Below the pieces are notes generated by a model, which worked only from the letters and a program-made list of their open reading frames with translations, did no database searches and had not been told where the DNA came from. DNA of 10,215 nucleotides from an uncultured Clostridia bacterium (GTDB lineage: Bacteria; Bacillota; Clostridia; Oscillospirales; Oscillospiraceae), in contig CALBJG010000004.1 of the NCBI GenBank assembly GCA_937892865.1, positions 1 to 10,215 of the forward strand. The letters run 5' to 3'. Below are positions 1 to 7,046 of the stretch, in pieces. Both the position numbers and the translations under genes were made by a program. Every line of letters begins with the position of its first letter. The stretch's first letter is position 1.

Positions 1-185
1 ATGCTCTTGCGTATGTTGATCAGCAGAATAATTCTGGAGGTGGAAATACCGGTGGTGGAAGCACAGGTAATCCTGAGACCGGTGACAACGGCAATCTTGG
101 ATTGTGGATGATTCTCTCAGTATTGAGTAGCTGTTCAATGATTGCTTTGATCGTTATTGATAAAAAGAGAAAGATCGCAAAATAA
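1..185 (+). CDS. C-terminal end of a sortase-anchored cell-wall surface protein (5' truncated)
   Basis: The reading frame starting at base 3 is open from the window edge to a TAA at 183-185, giving the last 60 residues of a longer protein. It shows a Gly/Ser/Asn-rich flexible linker (visible residues about 9-22), then the sorting motif NPETGD (residues 23-28), a hydrophobic segment of about 20 residues and a basic tail DKKRKIAK. This order of motif, membrane span and positive tail is the classical cell-wall sorting signal. NPxTG variants of LPxTG are common in Clostridia. The protein would be secreted, cut after Thr-26 and linked to peptidoglycan by a sortase. The functional ectodomain lies outside the window, so its role (adhesin, enzyme or other) is unknown. 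It faces the minus-strand importer operon and ends in its own terminator. Confidence 0.85.
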   Translation, partial: ALAYVDQQNNSGGGNTGGGSTGNPETGDNGNLGLWMILSVLSSCSMIALIVIDKKRKIAK

Positions 186-196
186 CCAATCACTTT

Positions 197-244
197 GCCC
201 CGTTGGGAGCGCAGATTTTTCTGCATTCCTAACGGGGCTTTTTT
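197..244 (+). terminator. Rho-independent terminator of the surface-protein gene
   Basis: An 8-bp perfect GC-rich stem (GCCCCGTT at 197-204 with AACGGGGC at 231-238) is extended by further pairing of GGGA with TCCT and of GCAG with CTGC around an ATTTTT loop. It is followed directly by six T (239-244). It lies 11 bases after the stop of the surface-protein gene. On the minus strand there is no T-run after the stem, so it is at best a weak terminator for the convergent importer operon. No better terminator is visible in the 35 bases between it and the ATPase stop. Confidence 0.9.
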
Positions 245-279
245 GCGTTATATCAAGTCTTTTATAGCTTCTTTTAATT

Positions 280-1062
280 TCATAAGTGCCTTTTCACATT
301 TTTTGTGTGCGGTGTTGCCGCAAAACCGGTTTCCCGGTTGCCGGTAAGGGTGACACCAAAGTAAGTCTGTGGGATCTTTTGGGCTAAAACATTTTCCGGC
401 GAGCCGGTAAATACGATTTGATTTTCATACAAGACCGCCACATTGTCCGCAAACCGCAGAACATCCGGAAGATCGTGCATCACCACAAGAAAGGTTTTAT
501 TCTGTGTCCGGCAGATTTCCTCTACCAGTTCCAAAAAGGCAAAACGGCTTACCATATCCAAATGGGCGGTAGGCTCGTCCAGCACCACCACCGGGGCATC
601 CTGGGCCAAAACCATAGCGAAAAATGCTTTTTTCCGCTCACCGCCGGAGAGTGCATCCACAAAGGTGCTCTGCAAGCCGTCCATTCCCGTATCCCGGATC
701 GCTTTTTCCACCATTTCCTCGTCCCGGGGGGATAGTTTTCCCGTAAGGGGTGTATAGGGGGCGCGGCCAAAGGATACCAATTCTTTCACTGTCACTCGGG
801 GTTTGGGCAGATCCTGGGGCAACCGCGCCACCTGCTTTGCCCGTTGCTGTCCGGTCAAAGCCCGAACATCCCCGCCGTCCAATGTAATCTTTCCGGCATA
901 GTCCGTCTTTTCTCCCATCAGACACCGGATCAACGTGGATTTGCCTGCGCCGTTGCGACCAACAAGGGCAGTGATCTTCCCTTGGGGTACGGAAAAAGAT
1001 ACATTTTCCAGTACTTTCTTCTTTTTATAGCCGGCGCAGATGCCTTCAAAACACAAATTCAT
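280..1062 (-). CDS. ABC transporter ATP-binding protein, FecE/FhuC/BtuD class
   Basis: This 260-residue cytoplasmic ATPase powers the importer encoded by the two upstream genes. The motifs are complete: Walker A GRNGAGKST (residues 35-43), Q-loop Gln-83 in RLPQD, signature LSGGE (138-142), Walker B ending in Asp-162/Glu-163 with the LDEPT motif, and switch His-196 in VVMHD. Length and motif spacing fit the ATPases of iron-siderophore, haem and cobalamin importers. The ATG overlaps the permease stop by four bases (ATGA, 1059-1062). It is preceded by AAAGGAGG at 1071-1078, eight bases upstream, so the start is well supported. It is the last gene of the operon. The substrate cannot be told from the ATPase. 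Confidence 0.93.
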   Translation of the reverse strand: MNLCFEGICAGYKKKKVLENVSFSVPQGKITALVGRNGAGKSTLIRCLMGEKTDYAGKITLDGGDVRALTGQQRAKQVARLPQDLPKPRVTVKELVSFGRAPYTPLTGKLSPRDEEMVEKAIRDTGMDGLQSTFVDALSGGERKKAFFAMVLAQDAPVVVLDEPTAHLDMVSRFAFLELVEEICRTQNKTFLVVMHDLPDVLRFADNVAVLYENQIVFTGSPENVLAQKIPQTYFGVTLTGNRETGFAATPHTKNVKRHL

Positions 1063-2057
1063 CGGCGAAACCTCCTTTGCAGCAATAACACAAAGAAGAA
1101 CGGCGCGCCCACCAAAGCGGTGACGATGCCCGCGGGGATCTCCGAGGGTGCGAACAGCGTTCTGCCGATCAGATCTGCCAAAATGACGATACTGCCGCCC
1201 AAAAGGGCGCTGGCAGGCAATGTCTTTCGCAGATCGTTACTGCCCAGCAACTGCCGGGCAATATGGGGCACCATCAGCCCCACAAATCCCAAAAGTCCTG
1301 CAAAAGATACTGCTGCGGCGGCAGATGCGCTTGCCAGCAACAACGCCCCAATGCGCAATCGTTTTACCCGGACACCCAGCCCTGCGGCGATATCATCGCC
1401 CAAACACAGCAAATTCATTTTCCCTGCCAGGATCACCGCCCCGGCAAAACTACAGAAAATGATCGCTCCCGGCAGAAAAAGTCCGGAAAGATCCACGCCG
1501 CTGACGCCGCCAACGGAAAAATAATTATAGGTGATAGCCATATCCGGATACAGCAGTTTTAAAAGAGAGATGCCTGCATTCAGAAGCGCCGATACCGCCA
1601 CGCCGGTGAGGATAATGCTCACCCGGGAAGCGGCGACTTTGTTTGATACCGTTACGATCAAAAGGGTACAGGCAAAAGCGCCGGCAAAGGCCATCAGCGG
1701 TTGCAGGCGGTATGCCATGGGCGCAAAGCACAGCCCCAGCACCATTGCAAATCCTGCGCCGGCATTGACACCGATGATGTTCGGCCCAGCCAAAGGGTTA
1801 TCTGTTGACGCCTGCAAAAGGGTGCCACTGACGCCGAAACCAACACCTGCCAGCAGGCAAGCCGCCACATGAGGCAGGCGCACCACCCAAATAATTCTGG
1901 AAAAAACAGTGTCGGCGTTGGGAGAAAACAGCCCCTTCAGCACCTGGTCTACAGACAAGGCCGTACTGCCCCAACAGAGTCCTGCCACACAGCAAAGGAC
2001 CGTTATGCCCCCCAGCAGGCAAAACCACAAGGGGGCAGAAAGTTTTTTATCCTTCAT
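1059..2057 (-). CDS. FecCD-family ABC transporter permease
   Basis: This polytopic membrane protein of 332 residues belongs to the BtuC/FecCD family, which imports iron complexes, haem or corrinoids. Family landmarks include the RLPH segment followed by a glycine-rich helix (GVGFGVSGTLLQ), the NPLAGPNIIGVNAGAG stretch, the FVGLMVPHIARQLLG loop that couples to the ATPase, and the C-terminal ADLIGRTLF...EIPAGIVTALVGAPFF region. I chose the ATG at 2055-2057 because GGAG lies seven bases upstream (2065-2068). A TTG nine codons earlier (2084) would lengthen the protein but has no advantage. With this start the gene overlaps the end of the binding-protein gene by 11 bases, which suggests translational coupling. 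It would form a homodimer with the ATPase below it. Confidence 0.92.
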   Translation of the reverse strand: MKDKKLSAPLWFCLLGGITVLCCVAGLCWGSTALSVDQVLKGLFSPNADTVFSRIIWVVRLPHVAACLLAGVGFGVSGTLLQASTDNPLAGPNIIGVNAGAGFAMVLGLCFAPMAYRLQPLMAFAGAFACTLLIVTVSNKVAASRVSIILTGVAVSALLNAGISLLKLLYPDMAITYNYFSVGGVSGVDLSGLFLPGAIIFCSFAGAVILAGKMNLLCLGDDIAAGLGVRVKRLRIGALLLASASAAAAVSFAGLLGFVGLMVPHIARQLLGSNDLRKTLPASALLGGSIVILADLIGRTLFAPSEIPAGIVTALVGAPFFFVLLLQRRFRR

Positions 2058-2991
2058 AATCTGACTCCGGATATAAAAGGTCAAATAACTGTTCGTAAGC
2101 CTCCGCCCAACGGTGATTGGGCTTAAAATGGAACAGTTCTTTCTCTAAAAAAGTATAGTTTCCCGTCTTTACCGCAGTTAAGTCTTTCCAGCCCTTTTCT
2201 GCGAAGAGATCGGCAATATACGCCTTGGCGGCGTTTTCACTGCCCATTGCCACAAGGAAGATATGATCCGGGTCTTGCAGCAGGATCTCCTCTAAAGAAA
2301 GGCCGTCCAAAAGCACTTCCGCGCTGTCCGCAATATTCACCGCGCCCAACTGAGAAAGCATCGTACACACAAAGTTTTCCGGGGCTTTTTTTGCCTTGGT
2401 AGCAGCATAACTGCTGCCTGCCCGGATAAAAAGGATCTTCTTGGCTGCCGGCGCTCTGTCCCTTGCCAGAATTTCCTCCACCTGGGCTTTTATCTGTGCG
2501 CCGTATGTTTCATAGGCTTCCTTGTTGCCGGTTATGTCGGTGCAGGTCTTCAATACGGCAAGATACTGGGAAAAATCGTCTGCCCGGAAAAGCGCCGTGG
2601 GCGTTCCCTGCTTCTTCAGTTTCTCGCAGGCTTCCACCTGGGCGGGAATATCGGCAGAGCCGATGACAAGATCCGGCTTTTCCGCTAAAAGGCGCTCCAT
2701 ATCAATGGTTTTTCCTGCGCCTTCGTCCACAAGGGGTGTTTCCGCCGGAACAAAGCCCCGCTCCACCGCCTCGCCTACGGTCACTGCCACTTCTCCCCCT
2801 GCCAGTTGCCAAATCTGCGCAAAGGAGGAAAACAGCGCCGCTACTTTCTTTGGCTTTGCCTCCAGAGAAACGGTATTGCCTAAACTGTCGGTAACGGAAA
2901 TTTGGGGCGTTGCTTTTTCCGGTACTGTTTTGCCACAGCCGGCAAACAGCAAACAGCCGATCACCGCCAGCAAAAATATCCTGCGGATCAT
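2047..2991 (-). CDS. ABC transporter substrate-binding lipoprotein (FhuD/BtuF-like, Peripla_BP_2 type)
   Basis: This 314-residue extracytoplasmic binding protein is the substrate receptor of the importer. It begins with a basic-hydrophobic signal (MIRRIFLLAVIGCLLFAGC) whose Cys-19 is the likely lipidated residue; the lipobox LFAGC has Phe at -3, slightly unusual. The mature part opens with ISVTDSLGNTVSLEAKPKKVAAL, the usual start of class III (TroA/FhuD/BtuF) binding proteins. It has the KPDLVIG strand and ends with a KPNHRWAEAYEQLFDLLYP helix typical of siderophore/corrinoid binders. The ATG overlaps the Fe-S gene's stop by four bases (ATGA, 2988-2991). The ligand could be a siderophore, haem, a corrinoid or another metal chelate; the sequence does not decide. 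No TonB or outer-membrane component is expected in a Gram-positive. Confidence 0.9.
   Translation of the reverse strand: MIRRIFLLAVIGCLLFAGCGKTVPEKATPQISVTDSLGNTVSLEAKPKKVAALFSSFAQIWQLAGGEVAVTVGEAVERGFVPAETPLVDEGAGKTIDMERLLAEKPDLVIGSADIPAQVEACEKLKKQGTPTALFRADDFSQYLAVLKTCTDITGNKEAYETYGAQIKAQVEEILARDRAPAAKKILFIRAGSSYAATKAKKAPENFVCTMLSQLGAVNIADSAEVLLDGLSLEEILLQDPDHIFLVAMGSENAAKAYIADLFAEKGWKDLTAVKTGNYTFLEKELFHFKPNHRWAEAYEQLFDLLYPESDYEG
2065..2068 (-). promoter_or_regulatory. Ribosome binding site deciding the permease start
   Basis: GGAG lies inside the last codons of the binding-protein gene, seven bases before the ATG at 2055-2057. It favours this ATG over the in-frame TTG at 2082-2084. Confidence 0.65.
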
Positions 2992-3959
2992 TTATTTAAG
3001 ATCTCCGCTTTCCGCTGCAGCAGGGTATCCCCTTCAATCAGGCGGCAGGCTTCCGCAAAACCGATCCGGGCGATGGTGTTGGAGAACCGCTCTCCGGCAA
3101 TACCTTGATCTTTGAACAGCAAAATCGCCTTTTCCACAGCCGCCAGCACATCTTCCTCGCTGGTAAACAGCCGCTCCATGGGAATGCCGTGGGCAAAATC
3201 CTTACCCCAGCGGCCGCCTAAGTACACCCGATAGCCGTTAATAAATTGATCTGTAACGCCGAAGGGGCATTTGCCCACACAGCGACCGCAGTTTTTGCAG
3301 GTCTCCGGGTCTACCGACAGTTTTCCGTCCACCACCTTGGCAATATGCACCGGGCAAGCAGATTCTATCTGGCATTTTTTACAGCCTTTGCAAAGTTCCA
3401 AATCTTTTACCGGCACCCGCTGACCAACGATACCCAGATCATTCAAACTGGGTTTGACGCAGTTGTTGGGACAGCCGCCCACGGCGATCTTAAACTTATG
3501 GGGCAGGCGTACCCCGTGGTAACCCTCGTAAAACAGCGTGTGGATCTTTTCGGAAAGGCCAAAGGTATCGATAAGGCCGTACTGGCAGGATGTGCCCTTG
3601 CAGGAGACCACCGGACGCACTTTGGGGCCGGTGCCGCCGGGTGCAAGGTCATATTTTGCCAGAAAGTCGCACATCGGCTGGATGTTTTCGTAAGGCACGC
3701 TTTGGATCTCAATGGTCTGCCGGGAGGTCATTGCCGCTTCCCCGGAGCCAAATTCCTTTGCCGCCTGGGCGATGGCGGTCATTTTTTCAGCGGTAAGTTT
3801 GCCGTTGACCGTGAGAATGCGGAAGTTAAAGCAATCCTTTGTCCGCTTATCCCACAGACCGCCCATACCCTTGATACGGGCAACTTCTTCTGCCGGCACG
3901 GTACAGACCGTTTTGTTCTTGTCCACCCTTTGGATCGGTGCATTCTTTTCAATACGCAT
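2988..3959 (-). CDS. Sirohaem/4Fe-4S nitrite-sulfite-reductase-like protein with two extra ferredoxin clusters
   Basis: This 323-residue, probably cytoplasmic protein resembles AsrC (anaerobic sulfite reductase subunit C) and other small clostridial sulfite/nitrite-reductase-like proteins. In order it has a ferredoxin-like half domain containing MTSRQTIEIQ (residues 77-86) and a sirohaem/4Fe-4S ligand set of Cys-120 and Cys-125 (CKGTSC) plus Cys-163 and Cys-167 (CPNNC). Two ferredoxin-type sites follow: Cys-190/193/196/202 and Cys-221/224/227/231. The first ligand pair is spaced CX4C, whereas sulfite and nitrite reductases usually have CX5C. It lacks the partners of the Asr complex (AsrA and AsrB), so assimilatory or dissimilatory sulfite reduction is not shown. 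The gene sits between azlD (12 bases away, AAGGAG at 3968-3973) and the binding-protein gene (4-base overlap). I infer a redox role connected with the importer; confidence is high for the family and low for the reaction. Confidence 0.85.
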   Translation of the reverse strand: MRIEKNAPIQRVDKNKTVCTVPAEEVARIKGMGGLWDKRTKDCFNFRILTVNGKLTAEKMTAIAQAAKEFGSGEAAMTSRQTIEIQSVPYENIQPMCDFLAKYDLAPGGTGPKVRPVVSCKGTSCQYGLIDTFGLSEKIHTLFYEGYHGVRLPHKFKIAVGGCPNNCVKPSLNDLGIVGQRVPVKDLELCKGCKKCQIESACPVHIAKVVDGKLSVDPETCKNCGRCVGKCPFGVTDQFINGYRVYLGGRWGKDFAHGIPMERLFTSEEDVLAAVEKAILLFKDQGIAGERFSNTIARIGFAEACRLIEGDTLLQRKAEILNK

Positions 3960-3971
3960 AACTGTCTCTCC

Positions 3972-4277
3972 TTATAGTATCCGTAGAATTTGTTCTGTAA
4001 TAAAAACCGCCGCGGCAGAGGATGCCGCCACAACAATGAGACTCTTTCTGCAAAAGGCCAATACCGCCGCCACCAGTAAGCCGATGACACCGCTGATAAC
4101 GGAATTGGTTGCCGTTAAAATTGCCGGGAATGTCATAGCCGTCAGGCACGCCACCGGCACATAATGAAGAAAAGACCGCAGATAGCGGCTTTTGATAGGT
4201 TTTCTGAAAACCGTCAGCGGCAGAACGCGAATGAGATATGTGGTCACTGCCATTACCAAAATATATATGTATATCAC
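3972..4277 (-). CDS. azlD: AzlD family branched-chain amino-acid transport protein
   Basis: This small membrane protein of 101 residues has about three to four hydrophobic helices. It carries the AzlD pattern: an N-terminal TTYLIRVLPL segment, basic RKPIKSRYLRSFLHYVP and then a FPAIL motif. It is the small subunit that works with AzlC; characterised pairs export branched-chain amino acids or related compounds. The start codon is GTG (4275-4277), supported by AGGAGG at 4285-4290 seven bases away and by the 4-base GTGA overlap with the azlC stop. Its own stop codon is shared with the Shine-Dalgarno sequence of the next gene, which ties it to the rest of the operon. Confidence 0.9.
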   Translation of the reverse strand: MIYIYILVMAVTTYLIRVLPLTVFRKPIKSRYLRSFLHYVPVACLTAMTFPAILTATNSVISGVIGLLVAAVLAFCRKSLIVVAASSAAAVFITEQILRIL

Positions 4278-4990
4278 GCTGCCGCCTCCTCATCTTTGAT
4301 GGGAAACAGCGCCGCGCAAACTGCCGCAGCAACGACCGTACAGATCACAATGGCAAGCCCGGAAGATACATTTTTAAGGCCGGGCAGCCACGCAAACAGA
4401 CAACTGCCTGCCAGCGCCAAGCCCATACACACAAGCATCGGCTTTTCCTGCCGGGCTTGGGGGACCACAATGGCGATAAACATTCCATAGAGCATCACAC
4501 CCAAAGCGGTACTTACGGAAGCCGGCAGCACACTGCCGGCAAAGGCGCCCATCGCCGTACCGCCTACCCAGCCCAGCGCCGCCACTGTACCGATTCCCAA
4601 AAAGTAAGCCGGGGTGAGTTTTCCCTGCCGGGTCATACCCAGGGCAAAATTTTCGTCGGTATTAAAAAATGCCATTGCCAACCGTGGGCCGATCCCAACC
4701 GATTCTCCCAGCCGCTGACTCAATGCCACGCTCATCAGGGCGTAGCGGCTGTTGATCACCAGTTGGGTCAAGATCATGGTGATCAGCGCCTCCCCGGCGG
4801 CGATCACCGTAAGTCCCGCGAACTGACCGGCGCTTGTTAAATTGGTAGCGGAGATCAGCACCGCCTGCCACAGCCCCAACCCCTGGGAAACTGCCATCGC
4901 GCCAAACCCGAAACTGACGGAAAAATAGCCCACACATACGGGCATACCGGCTTTCAGACCGTCACGATATTCTCTTGACACAAATTTCAT
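4274..4990 (-). CDS. azlC: AzlC family branched-chain amino-acid exporter, large subunit
   Basis: This 238-residue inner-membrane protein has the AzlC hallmarks: an amphipathic start with REYRDGLKAGMPVCVGYFSVSFGFG, the LISATNLTSAGQFAGL segment, INSRYALMSVAL and TDENFALGM. With AzlD it forms a two-subunit exporter of branched-chain amino acids or similar small molecules. The frame stays open upstream to 5068, but the ATG at 4988-4990 is the better start. It aligns with the normal family N-terminus, it lies about 18 bases after the predicted transcription start, and upstream codons would run through the promoter and hairpin. The Shine-Dalgarno is weak (GGA followed by AAAGAG). It is the first gene of the six-gene operon. 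Confidence 0.9.
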   Translation of the reverse strand: MKFVSREYRDGLKAGMPVCVGYFSVSFGFGAMAVSQGLGLWQAVLISATNLTSAGQFAGLTVIAAGEALITMILTQLVINSRYALMSVALSQRLGESVGIGPRLAMAFFNTDENFALGMTRQGKLTPAYFLGIGTVAALGWVGGTAMGAFAGSVLPASVSTALGVMLYGMFIAIVVPQARQEKPMLVCMGLALAGSCLFAWLPGLKNVSSGLAIVICTVVAAAVCAALFPIKDEEAAA

Positions 4991-5014
4991 CTCTTTTCCA
5001 AAACTGTTGGACAC

Positions 5015-5043
5015 ATTATACCATATAAATAGAAAGTAGGCAA
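5015..5043 (-). promoter_or_regulatory. Sigma-A promoter of the azlC operon
   Basis: On the minus strand a perfect -10 box TATAAT (5015-5020) with an extended-10 TG is separated by exactly 17 bases from a -35 box TTGCCT (5038-5043; four of six consensus bases). The predicted start, near 5008, leaves a leader of only about 18 bases before the azlC ATG, too short for a riboswitch or attenuator. The -35 box lies inside an arm of the hairpin that follows the upstream gene. Confidence 0.8.
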
Positions 5044-5059
5044 CTTGCGTTGCCCACTT
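5034..5059 (-). terminator. Hairpin after the 654-residue gene, probable (bidirectional) terminator
   Basis: An 11-bp stem (AAGTGGGCAAC with GTTGCCTACTT in minus orientation, one G-U pair) closes a GCAA tetraloop. It begins one base after the TAA of the upstream gene. On the minus strand the T-rich tract after it is interrupted (TCTATTTAT), so termination is likely but may be leaky. In the plus direction the stem runs directly into TTTTT, a stronger tail, but no plus-strand gene precedes it. Confidence 0.65.
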
Positions 5060-5060
5060 T

Positions 5061-7025
5061 TTATACAATTACTTCGAACGCTTCCATACCTCTGCCGGGA
5101 ACGCGGCAGCGGAAAGTCGTTCCCTCAACCGGCACCGGGAAGCCCGCATAGCCGGTAAGGCGCTCAACGGACACGATCTTTTTCTTCATATCCACAGTAG
5201 GGATATTGTAGAAATAATCATCGTTGCCCACAAATATACGCCATTTGTTTTCACCCAGCCGGGTAGCAAGCAGTTCGCACCGCTGGTCATACTTGATAAG
5301 AACCGGCAGATCCTTTTGCAAAACCTTTGCCGCCTCCCGGAAAAATTCTTCCCGGACGGAGGGATAAGCAATGGGATGTGTCCATAGCATCCGTACCGGT
5401 TCCATACCGGTCACCGGATCAAAAGTATACGATTCTTCTAAGTCTCCAACCCAAAGAGGCTGCTCACCCAATTTCCCAAAGGTTATCCGCGTATCTGCAC
5501 CGGTCTGCCCAACCGTATATACCGTTCCCCGGTTATAGTTGCGAAGCAGTTTTTGTTCCGCTTCCGGAAGCAGTGCTGGATTCGGCACCACCAGGTCGCC
5601 TGCGTAGGTATCTAAGTCCTCTATCCGCACAATGGCGTGCAGGGGCGCGCCGGCCTGCAGCAGCCGGGGCAGCAAATAACAGCCCGGGGCTTGCCGTCGG
5701 GCAATAAACGCCTGCAACTCATTATCCACCAAAGCATCAGACCACAGCCAGGCAGGACCTGCGGGCCGAACATTTTCAGGCGGCGCTCCCAGTTCCCAAT
5801 TCTTTCGGATAAATTCCCATTGCTCCTTGGAGATACAATCTCCCAAACAGAACCAAGGGCCATCCTCAATGGGCTGGTAAGACTTGCCGTTCCAAAATAA
5901 AGTGTTCAGGTTGCTCAGCACATTCCGGGTCATGGAAGTGGGCATATGCTCCAAAACGCCCCACTGCTCCATCATATCGTGGATACCCGCAAGGGGTATC
6001 AGCCGCAATTGGGGCATCGCTGCCCGGATCTGCATCAAATTGGCAAGAAAATCATAATGGATCTGTTCCCGCTGCCGGGGTGTCATCAGGTAACCGTTGT
6101 CCTCCTGAGACAAAATCGCCAAACCTGCCGAAACATCCTCTGGCATACAACTCTGAAAACCAAGTTTGCCAATGGCCCGATAGTCTACGCCGTAGCGATA
6201 AAGGGCCTCAAAGGGGTCCCGGGTCCAGGCATTATTGAAAATGCCCTCTTTCCCGATTTTTTTCAGCTGATCTGCAAACTTTTCATAAAATTGCAGCCAG
6301 CGGCGGCGGTGAAATTCGATCCATTTCCCTCTGTGGTTCTGCCAGATCTGCGCCGCCCGGGCAAGCATCGCTTCTTCGCCCTGGGCGATGGGTGCAACAT
6401 CTGCTAAAGGCGTTTCTTCCAGGAATTGCTGCACCATATTATCGGAGTAATCTCCCTCCTGGAGGGAAAGTCTTCCGGAGGAGATACCGTCAGCGATCTG
6501 GATGCCATCAAAACCGTAGTCTGTCAGGGTCTTGATCACCTTTTCCTGGAAAAGGTCTTCAAAAAGGCTGCCGTCTGCCATCTTTTTCAGCATATGCACC
6601 TTGTCGATGGCCTTACCAAAACGGTTTGTTTCTGAAAGATAGGGATGTTTTTTATAAAATTCTCCTAAGATCCGCTGCCCATTTTCGTCTACATAGTCTG
6701 TAATATTAAAGAAACTGAGATAGACACGGATCCCATAGTTTTGCAATGTGTGTATCAGATCCCGCAACTGGAAATTGGTCCAATTTTGCCGTTGGCGCTG
6801 GGCATTGGCAGGGTGCGCGCCGTAACTGCACTCGCAAGGAGATAACAGCCGCTCCCGGTCAAGACCTAAGTGCTGCATAGGAAATTCGATCCAGGTGAGC
6901 AGCAGCGATACGCCGTCAGGCACAAAACCGCAGTTGTCCAGATAATCTTTTACGCCAAAATCCGGCAAACTGTTGTCAAAGCCGATCAGTTCCATCCATA
7001 TCCACTTTTCAGAGGATCTTTCCAT
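5061..7025 (-). CDS. Uncharacterised protein with predicted glycosidase-like TIM barrel
   Basis: I do not recognise a named family for this 654-residue protein. No signal peptide or membrane span is visible, so it is probably cytoplasmic. Residues about 10-380 read as a (beta/alpha)8 barrel of glycoside-hydrolase type: GIRVYLSFFNITDYVDENG (99-116), YGFDGIQIADGISSG (170-184, with Asp-173 and Asp-179 at a strand end) and GIFNNAWTRDP (261-271). Residues about 465-515 (DLVVPNPALLPEAEQ, then NYNRGTVYTVGQ) look like a Rossmann/amidotransferase-like domain such as the trimerisation domain of GH42. The last 70 residues, ending GRGMEAFEVIV, look like a small beta-sandwich. The ATG has AAGG seven bases upstream (7033-7036). 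It starts 21 bases after the GH3 gene, so it is likely co-transcribed and acts in the same glycan pathway. The catalytic residues and substrate are unknown. Confidence 0.7.
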   Translation of the reverse strand: MERSSEKWIWMELIGFDNSLPDFGVKDYLDNCGFVPDGVSLLLTWIEFPMQHLGLDRERLLSPCECSYGAHPANAQRQRQNWTNFQLRDLIHTLQNYGIRVYLSFFNITDYVDENGQRILGEFYKKHPYLSETNRFGKAIDKVHMLKKMADGSLFEDLFQEKVIKTLTDYGFDGIQIADGISSGRLSLQEGDYSDNMVQQFLEETPLADVAPIAQGEEAMLARAAQIWQNHRGKWIEFHRRRWLQFYEKFADQLKKIGKEGIFNNAWTRDPFEALYRYGVDYRAIGKLGFQSCMPEDVSAGLAILSQEDNGYLMTPRQREQIHYDFLANLMQIRAAMPQLRLIPLAGIHDMMEQWGVLEHMPTSMTRNVLSNLNTLFWNGKSYQPIEDGPWFCLGDCISKEQWEFIRKNWELGAPPENVRPAGPAWLWSDALVDNELQAFIARRQAPGCYLLPRLLQAGAPLHAIVRIEDLDTYAGDLVVPNPALLPEAEQKLLRNYNRGTVYTVGQTGADTRITFGKLGEQPLWVGDLEESYTFDPVTGMEPVRMLWTHPIAYPSVREEFFREAAKVLQKDLPVLIKYDQRCELLATRLGENKWRIFVGNDDYFYNIPTVDMKKKIVSVERLTGYAGFPVPVEGTTFRCRVPGRGMEAFEVIV

Positions 7026-7046
7026 TTTCGCACCTTCTTCGGGTAA

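Noticed and set aside
197..238. The first hairpin as terminator of the minus-strand importer operon
   Set aside because: The stem is followed on the minus strand by AAAGTGATTGG with no T-run, so intrinsic termination in that direction is not supported.
844..1524. Plus-strand open frame of 226 codons
   Set aside because: It spans the junction of the ATPase and permease genes in antisense, and its composition is that of a shadow frame with no domain signature.
4991..5010. Possible riboswitch or T-box before azlC
   Set aside because: The leader between the predicted transcription start and the ATG is only about 18 bases, too short for any structured regulator.
4991..5068. N-terminal extension of AzlC by 26 residues
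   Set aside because: These codons would run through the -10 and -35 boxes and the hairpin, and the family N-terminus matches the ATG at 4990.
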